A model generated the notes under the pieces. The model was not told where the DNA came from and searched no databases. It was given only the letters and a program-made list of their open reading frames with translations. A DNA stretch of 54,607 nt, from the NCBI RefSeq assembly GCF_900215535.1, contig NZ_OCND01000015.1, forward strand, positions 1 to 54,607, written 5' to 3'. The stretch comes from Pseudoxanthomonas wuyuanensis (GTDB lineage: Bacteria; Pseudomonadota; Gammaproteobacteria; Xanthomonadales; Xanthomonadaceae). The stretch's first letter is position 1. Every line of letters begins with the position of its first letter. Both the position numbers and the translations under genes were made by a program. Below are positions 26,691 to 34,405 of the stretch, in pieces.

Positions 26691-28067
26691 TTACGCGCTG
26701 GCGCGCAACGCGTCCGCCAGGGCCTCGAAGATGCGGTCGATATGCTTTTTCTCGGCGATCAGCGGCGGCGACAGCGCAATCACGTCGCCGGTCACCCGGG
26801 TCAGCAGGCCGCCATGATGGAAGGCATGGACGAAGGCATCGTAGGCGCGGGCGCCGGGCGCACCGGGGCGCGGCGCCAGTTCTATCGCGCCGATCAGCCC
26901 GTAGTTGCGGATGTCGATGACGTTGGGCAGGCCGCGCAGCGAATGGATGCCGGATTGCCAGTAGCCTTCCAGGTCGCGCGCGCGCTGGAACAGGTTTTCC
27001 TCGGCATAGGTGTCCAGCGTGGCCAGCGCCGCCGCGCAGGCCATCGGGTGGCCGGAATAGGTGTAGCCATGGAACAGATCGATGGCATTGTCCGGGCCTT
27101 GCATGAAGGCATCGTGGATGGCGTCGGACAGGAATACCGCACCCATCGGGATGCAGCCGTTGGTGATGCCCTTGGCGGCGGTGATGATGTCCGGCGTGAC
27201 CCCGAAACGCTGCGCGCCGAAGGCATCGCCGATGCGGCCGAAGCCGGTGATGACCTCGTCGAAGATCAGCACGATGCCGTATTTGTCGCAGATCTCGCGG
27301 ATGCGCTGCAGGTAGCCCTGCGGCGGGATCACCACGCCGGCCGAACCGGAAATCGGTTCGATGATGACCGCGGCGATGGTGGAGGCGTCGTGCAGCGCGA
27401 CCATCCGTTCCAGATCCTCGGCCAGCTCGATGCCGTATTCGGGCAGGCCCTTGGAGAAGGCATTGCGGCCGATGTCCAGCGTATGCCGCAGATGATCGAC
27501 GCCGGGCAGGCCGGGACCGAACCACTTGCGGTTGTTGGGCAGCCCGCCCACGGAAATGCCGCCGAAACCGACGCCGTGGTAGCCCTTCTCGCGGCCGATC
27601 AAGCGGGTGCGCTGGCCCTCGCCGCGGGCGCGGTGATAGGCGATGGCGATCTTCAGCGCACTGTCGACCGATTCGGAACCGGAGTTGGTGAAGAACACAT
27701 GGTTCAGATTGCCCGGAGTCAGTTCGGCCAGCCGCTCGGCCAGCACGAACGGCAGCGGCGAACTCATCTGGAAGTTGGGCGCGAAGTCCAGCGTTTCGAT
27801 CTGTTTCCTGACCGCCTCGACGATGCGCGGCCGTGCGTGGCCGGCGTTGCAGCACCATAGCCCGGCGGTGGCGTCGAGGATCTCGCGCCCCTCCACATCC
27901 TTGTAGTACATGCCCGAGGCGCTGGCCAGCAGCCGCGGCGCGGCCTTGAATTGCCGGTTGGCGCTGAACGGCATCCAGAACGCATCCAGCGAGGTCGGCG
28001 CCTGCGTGGCCAACTGGCCATAGTGGTCGGCCAGGGCGCGATGGGAAGACAGGTCGTCGGCGCTCAT
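26691..28067 (-). CDS. Class III omega-amino acid:pyruvate aminotransferase
   Basis: This 458-residue PLP enzyme resembles beta-alanine/omega-amino acid--pyruvate transaminases: 'LDATAGLWCCNAGHARPRIV', 'VFFTNSGSESVDSALKIA', 'IFDEVITGFGRIG', and the PLP lysine in 'ITAAKGITNGCIPMG'. Likely donors are beta-alanine, GABA or polyamine-derived amines, with pyruvate as acceptor; the last point is supported by the neighbouring alanine dehydrogenase. I chose the ATG at 28067; upstream in-frame codons cross the divergent promoter. It is divergent from the PuuR-type regulator, with a candidate operator 46 bases before the start. Confidence 0.88.
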   Translation of the reverse strand: MSADDLSSHRALADHYGQLATQAPTSLDAFWMPFSANRQFKAAPRLLASASGMYYKDVEGREILDATAGLWCCNAGHARPRIVEAVRKQIETLDFAPNFQMSSPLPFVLAERLAELTPGNLNHVFFTNSGSESVDSALKIAIAYHRARGEGQRTRLIGREKGYHGVGFGGISVGGLPNNRKWFGPGLPGVDHLRHTLDIGRNAFSKGLPEYGIELAEDLERMVALHDASTIAAVIIEPISGSAGVVIPPQGYLQRIREICDKYGIVLIFDEVITGFGRIGDAFGAQRFGVTPDIITAAKGITNGCIPMGAVFLSDAIHDAFMQGPDNAIDLFHGYTYSGHPMACAAALATLDTYAEENLFQRARDLEGYWQSGIHSLRGLPNVIDIRNYGLIGAIELAPRPGAPGARAYDAFVHAFHHGGLLTRVTGDVIALSPPLIAEKKHIDRIFEALADALRASA

Positions 28068-28112
28068 GGGCGGCTCCGGAGGGGCGGTCAGAGGATGTTG
28101 GCGCAGCTTAGC

Positions 28113-28129
28113 GCGTTGAAAAAACTTTA
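28113..28129 (-). promoter_or_regulatory. Candidate polyamine-regulator operator A
   Basis: On the minus strand TAAAGT-N5-CAACGC lies upstream of the aminotransferase. Similar sites occur at 28240 (before the regulator) and 35976 (before puuD). The shared pattern TWAAGT-N5/6-CAACRC at three promoters of one pathway is suggestive, but the set is small and was found by eye. Confidence 0.3.
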
Positions 28130-28239
28130 CAACTGCCATTGGCAAGCGGCCCGATTGGCGCATGCGTCCGCCGCGCAAGCCGGCTTGGCAGGCGCCGATG
28201 GCGGCGGTACCGGCAAATTGACCCGGCGCCATGGGAGTG

Positions 28240-28257
28240 TAAAGTATCCCGCAACAC
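28240..28257 (+). promoter_or_regulatory. Candidate polyamine-regulator operator B
   Basis: TAAAGT-N6-CAACAC lies 24 bases before the start codon of the PuuR-type gene, a position suited to autorepression. Together with site A it also forms an inverted pair ACTTTACA/TGTAAAGT (28124-28131 and 28238-28245) across the divergent promoter region. Confidence 0.3.
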
Positions 28258-28281
28258 CGCTAACCCACGGCAAAGGTGGCA

Positions 28282-28830
28282 ATGGACATCGGCGCGCGCC
28301 TGCAACTGGTCCGCAAATCCAAGGATCTCAGCCAGCGCGAGCTGGCCAAGCGGGTGGGCGTGACCAACAGCACCATCTCGCTGATCGAACAGAACAAGGT
28401 CAGTCCGTCGGTCAGCTCGCTGAAGAAGGTGCTGGACGGGATTCCGATCTCGCTGGCCGATTTCTTTACCCTGGAACTGGAAACCGGTTCTCCGGATATC
28501 CCGTTCTACACCGGCGACGAACTGCCGGATGTGGGCAGCAACGGCATCCACTATTTCCTGGTCGGCCAACACCGTCCGCAAAGGCAGATGTGCATCCTGC
28601 GCGAGGTGATGCCGCCGGGCACCGATACCGGCGAGAGCATGCTGGCGCACGACGGCGAGGAAGGCGGCGTGGTGATTGCCGGTCAAGTCGAAGTGACCGT
28701 CGGCGATCAGGTACGCGTGCTGCAGGCTGGCGAGGCCTACTATTTCGAGAGTCGGGTGCCGCACCGCTTCCGCAATGTCGGCCAGGTGGATGCGGTGATT
28801 GTCAGCGCCAATACGCCGGCGACGTTTTGA
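28282..28830 (+). CDS. puuR: PuuR-type regulator (XRE helix-turn-helix plus cupin)
   Basis: The 182-residue protein has an N-terminal XRE helix-turn-helix ('LSQRELAKRVGVTNSTISLI', about 18-37) and a C-terminal cupin ('EEGGVVIAGQVEVTVGDQV', 'GEAYYFESRVPHRFRN'). PuuR represses putrescine-utilisation genes and is relieved by putrescine. The ATG at 28282 has AAAGGTGG just upstream; a GTG six bases earlier is part of that site and less likely. It lies inside the polyamine gene cluster, between the aminotransferase (divergent) and puuC, so it is the probable local regulator. Confidence 0.88.
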   Translation: MDIGARLQLVRKSKDLSQRELAKRVGVTNSTISLIEQNKVSPSVSSLKKVLDGIPISLADFFTLELETGSPDIPFYTGDELPDVGSNGIHYFLVGQHRPQRQMCILREVMPPGTDTGESMLAHDGEEGGVVIAGQVEVTVGDQVRVLQAGEAYYFESRVPHRFRNVGQVDAVIVSANTPATF

Positions 28831-28837
28831 TGCTGGG

Positions 28838-29002
28838 TTTCCTTCTCCCTTTGGAATAAGAGCCTGCCCTGCACTTGATACGGGCTGGCGCGAAGCGCCG
28901 GATGAGGGAAGAGAAATGACTTGTCCGGGAAGCTCGGCATACCTGCAAGATCGTTCCCTCATCCGCCCGTTGGGCACCTTCTCCCGCGAGGAGAAGGGAA
29001 CA
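28838..29002. repeat. Nested palindromic repeat region
   Basis: The spacer between puuR and puuC holds paired inverted motifs: TTCCTTCTCCC near 28849 with GGAGAAGGGAA near 28990, and GGATGAGGGA near 28899 with TCCCTCATCC near 28964. The 'CCCTCATCCGCCC..GGCACCTTCTCCC' type is a familiar intergenic repeat in Xanthomonadaceae. It could form a large hairpin between the two genes. Confidence 0.5.
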
Positions 29003-29016
29003 GCTAGAGGTTTTTC

Positions 29017-30519
29017 ATGAACGCTCCGAATACCTTCGATAGTTGGCTGGCACTGGCGGACAGCCTGACCATCCGCACCCAGGCCTTCATCGACGGCAAG
29101 TATGTCGATGCCGTCTCGGGCAGGACCTTCGACTGCATCAGTCCCATCGACGGTCGTTCGCTGGGCGCGGTCGCCGAAGGCGCCGAGGAGGACATCAATC
29201 GCGCGGTGGCCGCCGCGCGGCGCAGCTTCGAATCCGGCGCTTGGTCGCAGGCCAAGCCGGGCTACCGCAAGAAGGTATTGCTGAAGTTCGCGCAGCTGAT
29301 CGAAAAACACGGCGACGAACTGGCGCTGTTGGAATCGCTGGACATGGGCAAGCCGGTCAGCGATGCCCGCAGCGTGGATATCGCCGCGACGATCCGCTGC
29401 ATGAGCTGGACCGGCGAAGCGCTGGACAAGGTCTATGGCGAAGTGGCGCCGACCGGCCCGGGCGAACTGGGCCTGGTCACCCGCGAACCGCTGGGCGTGA
29501 TCGGTGCCATCGTTCCATGGAATTTTCCGCTGCTGATGGCGGCCTGGAAGCTGGCCCCGGCGCTGGCGATGGGCAATTCGGTGGTGCTGAAGCCTTCGGA
29601 GAAATCGCCGCTGTCGGCGATCCGGCTGGCCGGGATCGCGATGGAAGCCGGCATCCCCGCCGGCGTGTTCAACGTGGTGCCGGGCTTCGGCAAGCAGGCG
29701 GGCGAACCGCTGGCGCTGCATATGGACGTGGATGGACTGGTGTTCACCGGTTCCACCGCGGTCGGCAAGCGGCTGCTGCAATGCGCAGGCCTGTCGAACA
29801 TGAAGCGGGCGTACATGGAATGCGGCGGCAAGAGTCCCAACATCGTCTTCGCCGACGCGCACGACCTGGATGCGGCCGCCAGGGCCGCGGCCAGCGGCAT
29901 CTTCTACAACCAGGGCGAAGTCTGCACCGCGGCGTCGCGGCTGCTGGTGGAACGTTCGATCAAGGAGGAGTTCGTCGCCCGCGTGGTCGAGGCCGGCCGG
30001 GTGATGCAGCCGCGCCATCCGCTGGAGCCGGGCGCGCCGATGGGCGCGATGGTCGACGAGTCGCAGACCGGTCGGGTGCTGGGCTATATCGACAAGGGCG
30101 TGGCCGAAGGCGCGCGATTGGTGCTGGGCGGCAAGCGCGCCAGTGTGGTGGAAGGCGGCTGCTATATCGAACCGACCGTGTTCGACGAGGTCGCACACCA
30201 GCACACCATCGCCCGCGAGGAGATCTTCGGCCCGGTGCTGTCGGTGATCGCCTTCGATACCGAGGAGCAGGCGCTGCGGATGGCGAACGACAGCGAATAC
30301 GGGCTGGCCGCCGGCGTGTGGACCGGCGACATCAGCCGCGCGCATCGCGTCGCGCGCAAGCTGCGCGCCGGCAGCGTCTGGGTCAACTACTGGGACGGCG
30401 GCGACATGACCGCGCCGTTCGGCGGCTACAAGCAGTCCGGCAACGGTCGCGACAAGTCGTTGCACGCCTTCGACAAGTACACCGAAATGAAGGCCACCTG
30501 GATCAACCTGGACGGTTGA
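29017..30519 (+). CDS. puuC: Gamma-glutamyl-gamma-aminobutyraldehyde dehydrogenase (PuuC-like)
   Basis: This 500-residue NAD(P)+ aldehyde dehydrogenase oxidises the aldehyde made by PuuB to gamma-glutamyl-GABA. 'VPWNFPLLMAAWKLAPALA', 'LKPSEKSPLSA', 'GGKSPNIVFADA', catalytic Cys in 'FYNQGEVCTAASR', and 'WVNYWDGGDMTAPFGGYKQS' fit the PuuC/AldH branch. The N-terminal 'LTIRTQAFIDGKYVDA' is also typical of it. It follows puuR on the same strand after a repeat-rich spacer. Confidence 0.9.
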   Translation: MNAPNTFDSWLALADSLTIRTQAFIDGKYVDAVSGRTFDCISPIDGRSLGAVAEGAEEDINRAVAAARRSFESGAWSQAKPGYRKKVLLKFAQLIEKHGDELALLESLDMGKPVSDARSVDIAATIRCMSWTGEALDKVYGEVAPTGPGELGLVTREPLGVIGAIVPWNFPLLMAAWKLAPALAMGNSVVLKPSEKSPLSAIRLAGIAMEAGIPAGVFNVVPGFGKQAGEPLALHMDVDGLVFTGSTAVGKRLLQCAGLSNMKRAYMECGGKSPNIVFADAHDLDAAARAAASGIFYNQGEVCTAASRLLVERSIKEEFVARVVEAGRVMQPRHPLEPGAPMGAMVDESQTGRVLGYIDKGVAEGARLVLGGKRASVVEGGCYIEPTVFDEVAHQHTIAREEIFGPVLSVIAFDTEEQALRMANDSEYGLAAGVWTGDISRAHRVARKLRAGSVWVNYWDGGDMTAPFGGYKQSGNGRDKSLHAFDKYTEMKATWINLDG

Positions 30520-30522
30520 GCC

Positions 30523-31941
30523 TCAGCCGCGCGCGGATACCGGTAGCGGCGGCGCGGATTCGCCGGCGCAGGCCAGCGCCAGCGGACGTCCGGTTGGCGC
30601 CGTCGCCTGGCCGTCGCTGTTGACCCGGTTGCGCCCGCCGGCTTTGGCCAGGTACAGCCGGCGGTCGGCCTCGCCGAGCAGCCGGCTCAGGGACGCGCCG
30701 GCGTCGTCGCTGCGGTAGACGCCGATGCTGACGGTCATCTGCAGCGTAACCTGGCTGCCGGGGATTTCCACCCGCAGTTCCTGCACCGCCCGGCGCAGGC
30801 GTTCGAAGTAGTCGCTGGCGGCCGATTCGCTCAGTCCCGGCACCAGCAGGCAGAATTCCTCGCCGCCGAAGCGCGCCGCCAGATGGTCCTCCTCCACATG
30901 GCGGGAAATCACCCCGGCCAGCGCACGCAAGGCATGGTCGCCGGCTTCGTGGCCCCAGGTGTCGTTGATGCGCTTGAAGTGGTCGATATCGATCAGCGCC
31001 GCGGTCACCGCGGCGCCCTGCTGCATGGCCGGCAGCAGTTCCTCGCTTTGCTGCAGGAAACAGCGCCGGTTGGGCAGGCCGGTCAGGAAGTCGCGGGTCG
31101 CCAGGTCCTGCAGCGTGCCGATCAGTTCCAGTTGGTCGATGTTCTGCGACACCCGGCAGAAGAACTCCTCGCGCGAGAATGGCTTGTGCAGGAAATCGTT
31201 GGCGCCGCTCTTGAGGAACTGCGGAATCAGCGAGGCATTCTGGGTGCCGGAAAGCCCGATGATGGCCAGGTGGTCGCGCGCATGGCGCGTGCGCAGGCGG
31301 CGGGTGAATTCGACCCCCTTCATGCCGGGCATTTCCTGGTCCACCACCGCCAGCCGGATGGCCGGGTCGGCTTCCAGCGCGGCCAGCCCGGCTTCGCCGT
31401 CGGCGGCCTCAACCACGCGGAACCCCCACATGCCCAGCAGGGCCGCCGCATGCGTGCGTGCCGAACGCGAATCGTCCACCACCAGCGCGGCGATGCGGCG
31501 GTTGCGTTCGAGCCGCTGCACCAGCCAGACCAGGTAGTCGATGCTGCCCGGGGTGCTTTTCAGCACGTAGTCGACGATGTGCCGGCGCAGCACCTGCTGC
31601 CTCAACGCCTCGTCGTAGACGCCGCTGACCACGACGGTCGGCAGCCCACGTGCGAGGAAGAAATCGAGCACGCCATCGCGGTCGGCATCGGCCAGCACCA
31701 GGCAGGTCAGCGCCATGAACCAGTCGTCGCGGGCCTGCAGCAGCTCGCGCGCTTCGGCCAGCGTTGCGGCAACGGTGACCGGCAGGCCCAGCTTTTCCCG
31801 GATGGCGCCGGCCACCAGTTGCGTGTACGCGCGCGAGTTCTCCACCAGCAGGACGCGCTGGGGGAGCGGTTCGCCGCCGCCGATTGGCGCGGACGGAGCG
31901 CGGAACATGGACTGCATCGGATTTACCGTTGGTCCCTGCAT
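30523..31941 (-). CDS. Diguanylate cyclase with two receiver domains
   Basis: The 472-residue protein carries two REC-like domains (about 28-145 and 150-270). The first looks degenerate: 'LTCLVLADADRDG' sits where the phospho-Asp should be. The second is intact, with 'ALVVDDSRSARTH' and 'LAVVDQEMPGMKG'. A GGDEF domain follows (about 285-445) with the active motif 'RFGGEEFCLLVPG' and 'ALIDIDHFKRINDTWGHEAG'. It should make cyclic di-GMP when the second receiver is phosphorylated; the cognate kinase is not in the window. The start codon is uncertain (ATG at 31941, 31917 or 31908). It is convergent with puuC, only 3 bases apart, and upstream of the hemerythrin gene. Confidence 0.85.
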   Translation of the reverse strand: MQGPTVNPMQSMFRAPSAPIGGGEPLPQRVLLVENSRAYTQLVAGAIREKLGLPVTVAATLAEARELLQARDDWFMALTCLVLADADRDGVLDFFLARGLPTVVVSGVYDEALRQQVLRRHIVDYVLKSTPGSIDYLVWLVQRLERNRRIAALVVDDSRSARTHAAALLGMWGFRVVEAADGEAGLAALEADPAIRLAVVDQEMPGMKGVEFTRRLRTRHARDHLAIIGLSGTQNASLIPQFLKSGANDFLHKPFSREEFFCRVSQNIDQLELIGTLQDLATRDFLTGLPNRRCFLQQSEELLPAMQQGAAVTAALIDIDHFKRINDTWGHEAGDHALRALAGVISRHVEEDHLAARFGGEEFCLLVPGLSESAASDYFERLRRAVQELRVEIPGSQVTLQMTVSIGVYRSDDAGASLSRLLGEADRRLYLAKAGGRNRVNSDGQATAPTGRPLALACAGESAPPLPVSARG

Positions 31942-32027
31942 CCGGCATCGGGGCAGGGTTCACCCAGCTTCTATCGGCAGGCCGGGCCGGGACTTGAGCC
32001 GGACCGCCGGTTTGCCGTTGCCGCGGC

Positions 32028-32489
32028 TCAACCGAAGAAGCGCTTCAGCGAACGGCTCAGCCAGCCGCCTTGCTGGTGTTCGCGCGCAAACTGGTTCAAG
32101 TGCCGTTTGACCGCTTCCGAGTAGGCCTTGTCGTCGCTGCGGATATGGTTGAACAGCCAGCGCGACAGCATGTTCTTCAGCTCGTCGGTGACGTCCTCGC
32201 CGGCCTGGAAGCGCATCCGGTACTCGCCCACGCGCTTGCTGAAGATTTCGTGCACGCGCTTGTGCGCATGGCAGAAGGTGTAGCCGGCATCCTCCATCAG
32301 CGCTTCCTCGAAGGCGAAATGCGACAGCGTGTAATCCACCAGTTCGTCGATGACTTCGCCGACGACGGCGCGTTCGCTGCCGTGATGGCTCGCATGCAGG
32401 TGGTTGATCATTTCGACGATGCGCTGGTGCTGGTGATCGATGACTTCGATGCCAGTGTTCAGATCGTCCTGCCAAATCAGTAGTGCCAT
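32028..32489 (-). CDS. Bacteriohemerythrin
   Basis: This 153-residue single-domain hemerythrin has a di-iron O2-binding four-helix bundle. The ligand pattern is complete: His in '[17 protein letters not shown]', His and Glu in '[11 protein letters not shown]', His-x3-His in '[10 protein letters not shown]', and His-x4-Asp in '[12 protein letters not shown]'. The ATG at 32489 gives the family's usual '[20 protein letters not shown]'. A longer frame would include the FNR-type box at 32546, which argues for the shorter start. It may act in O2 sensing, storage or delivery, perhaps linked to the GGDEF protein next door. Confidence 0.92.
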   Translation of the reverse strand: MALLIWQDDLNTGIEVIDHQHQRIVEMINHLHASHHGSERAVVGEVIDELVDYTLSHFAFEEALMEDAGYTFCHAHKRVHEIFSKRVGEYRMRFQAGEDVTDELKNMLSRWLFNHIRSDDKAYSEAVKRHLNQFAREHQQGGWLSRSLKRFFG

Positions 32490-32545
32490 GGCGCCGGTTT
32501 CCGTGTTCGGATGGCGCATGGTGGGCAATGGCGCTGCAGCCGGCA

Positions 32546-32559
32546 TTGATCGCAATCAA
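32546..32559. promoter_or_regulatory. Perfect FNR/CRP-family box TTGAT-N4-ATCAA
   Basis: TTGATCGCAATCAA is an exact match to the FNR consensus. Its centre is 63 bases upstream of the hemerythrin ATG, a spacing that could place it near -40 of a typical promoter. Oxygen-responsive control of an O2-binding protein makes biological sense. Regulation by another CRP-family member such as Clp cannot be excluded. Confidence 0.6.
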
Positions 32560-32607
32560 TGCCCGGCCTGGGGCCGACGCGGCGTCACTCAGGTGAGCCG
32601 CCGCCGC

Positions 32608-33885
32608 TCACCACAGCGCGTCGCGCAGCTTGTACCAGGCCATGGCCGCCACCAGCAACGGCGTGCGCAAGGCGCGGCCGCCGGGGAACGGCCGGTGCGG
32701 GATGCGGCCGAACAGGTCGAAGCGTTCGGCCTGACCGCGTACCGCCTCGGCGATCAGCTTGCCGGCCAGGCCGGTAGCGGCCACGCCGTGGCCGCTGAAA
32801 CCCTGGGCGAAGTAGACATTGGGCGCCAGCCGGCCCCAGTGCGGCGCGCGATTGAGCGAGATGTCGACATAGCCGCCCCAGACGTACTCGATGCCCACAT
32901 CGTGAAGTTGCGGAAATACCCGGCGCATCCGCCGCGCCATCGTTCCGCGCAGGTTGGGCGGCGGCAGCGTCGAATAGCTGGCGCGGCCGCCGAACAGCAG
33001 CCGGTGATCGCGGCTGAGGCGGAAGTAGTCCAGCGCCCAGTTCACATCGGCCACCGCCATGTCGTTGCGGATCAGGCCGCGCGCGCGTTGCTCGCCCAGC
33101 GGCACGGTGGCGCCTATGTAGGTGCCCACCGGCATGATGCGCGACTCCAGTTCCGGCGCAATACCGCGCAGCCAGGCATTGCCGGCCAGCACCGCGAAGT
33201 CGCAACGGACTTCGCCCTGCGGGGTCTTGAAGGTCGGGGTTTTCCCGCGGACCAGCTGGACGGCCGGGGAGCGTTCGAAGATGCGTACGCCGGCCGCCAA
33301 CGCCGCGCGCGCCAGCCCGAACGCGTATTCCAGCGGGTGCAGATGGCCGCTGTGCGGGTCGAAGACCGCACCCAGATAGCGGTCGCTGGCCAACTGGCTC
33401 CGCAGGCGTTCGCGGTCCCACCATTCCATCGGATAGTCGTAGCGCTCGGCCATATGCGCCTGCCAGGCGCGCAGCTGGTGCACCTGGCGCGGCTTCAGCG
33501 GCACGCTGGCATGGCCGTCGCGCCAGTCGCAGGCGATGCCATGCTTGCGGATGCGCGCATGCAACAGCGCCATGCCTTCCTGCGAGAGTTCGAACAGCTT
33601 GCGCGCATCGTCGGCGCCGACCAGGCCTTCCAGCGCGTCCTGCTCGCAACCGAATCCGACGATGGCCTGGCCGCCGTTGCGCCCGGACGCCCCCCAGCCG
33701 ATGCGTTCGGCTTCCAGCACGATTACCCGGTAGCCGGCCTCGGCCAGTTCCAGCGCCGCCGACAGGCCGGTATAGCCGGCGCCCAGGATGCAGACATCGG
33801 CCTCGAGCCGGCCTTGCAGTATCGGTTGCTCCGGCAGCGGTGTTGCGCTGGCGGCGTACCAGGAGGGCGGATAGGAAGCAGTCAT
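32608..33885 (-). CDS. puuB: Gamma-glutamylputrescine oxidase (PuuB-like FAD enzyme)
   Basis: This 425-residue DAO-family flavoenzyme is predicted to oxidise gamma-glutamylputrescine to the aminobutyraldehyde. The FAD-binding motif is 'DVCILGAGYTGLSAALELAE' near residue 29, and 'RIGWGASGRNGGQAIVGFG' is typical of PuuB/OrdL enzymes. 'QGFSGHGVAATGLAGKLIAE' marks the C-terminal FAD contact. The N-terminal 'YPPSWYAASA' also fits. It is on the minus strand next to the ligase gene at 34406, separated by a repeat-rich spacer. Confidence 0.9.
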   Translation of the reverse strand: MTASYPPSWYAASATPLPEQPILQGRLEADVCILGAGYTGLSAALELAEAGYRVIVLEAERIGWGASGRNGGQAIVGFGCEQDALEGLVGADDARKLFELSQEGMALLHARIRKHGIACDWRDGHASVPLKPRQVHQLRAWQAHMAERYDYPMEWWDRERLRSQLASDRYLGAVFDPHSGHLHPLEYAFGLARAALAAGVRIFERSPAVQLVRGKTPTFKTPQGEVRCDFAVLAGNAWLRGIAPELESRIMPVGTYIGATVPLGEQRARGLIRNDMAVADVNWALDYFRLSRDHRLLFGGRASYSTLPPPNLRGTMARRMRRVFPQLHDVGIEYVWGGYVDISLNRAPHWGRLAPNVYFAQGFSGHGVAATGLAGKLIAEAVRGQAERFDLFGRIPHRPFPGGRALRTPLLVAAMAWYKLRDALW

Positions 33886-34000
33886 TGCCCGGAATGTCGC
33901 GAGGATCTTAAAGTTTGCTCTCTCCGTTGCGCAGCGGGGAAGAGGTAACGATCAACGTTCGCCCTCCCTTGCGCAGCAGGGAAGGATTAGCGATCAACGT

Positions 34001-34358
34001 TTGCCCTCTCCTTTGCCCAGCAGGGGAGGGTTGGGGAGGGGTAGGCTTTTGACTTTCGCGTGTGGTGTGCAGCATGCGGCGAAAAGCACCCCTCCCCAAC
34101 CATCCCCTTCGCTGCCCGAAAGGGAGGGGGCCAAGCAGGCCGAGCGCATTCGCGGCCGGGTGATCGCCAAGGTGTTTGCTACAGCGCAAGCGGATGTCTA
34201 CCTTCATGGGCCGCGAAGCCATCAGAGTTTGCCCCCTCCCTTGCGTAGCAGGGGAGGGTTGGGGAGGGGTAGGCTTTTGATTTTCGCGTTCCGCCTGCGG
34301 CATGCGGCGAAAAGCACCCCTCCCCAACCCTCCCCTTCGCTGTGCGAAAGGGAGGGGG
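34001..34358. repeat. Two direct copies of a 130-bp palindromic repeat
   Basis: Copies at 34001-34130 and 34229-34358 are nearly identical and lie 228 bases apart. Each is itself palindromic: in copy 2, 34250-34270 is exactly the reverse complement of 34316-34336. The sequence is of the 'AGGGGAGGGTTGGGGAGGGG' type. A third, partial version ('CTCCCTTGCGCAGCAGGGA') lies at 33962-33982. The puuB-ligase spacer (33886-34405) holds no gene apart from these repeats. Confidence 0.75.
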
Positions 34359-34405
34359 CGGACCAAGCTGGCTGACGGATTCGCAATCTACCGTCCAGGC
34401 GCACA

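Noticed and set aside
28108..30465. A 785-residue minus-strand open frame across puuR and puuC
   Set aside because: puuR and puuC on the plus strand have full family motifs. The opposite frame is His/Gln/Arg-rich and crosses repeats, so it is a shadow.
33962..34358. Repeat-rich spacer as a replication origin or iteron cluster
   Set aside because: The repeats are long GC-rich palindromes between metabolic genes, with no DnaA-box series, AT-rich unwinding region or replication gene nearby.
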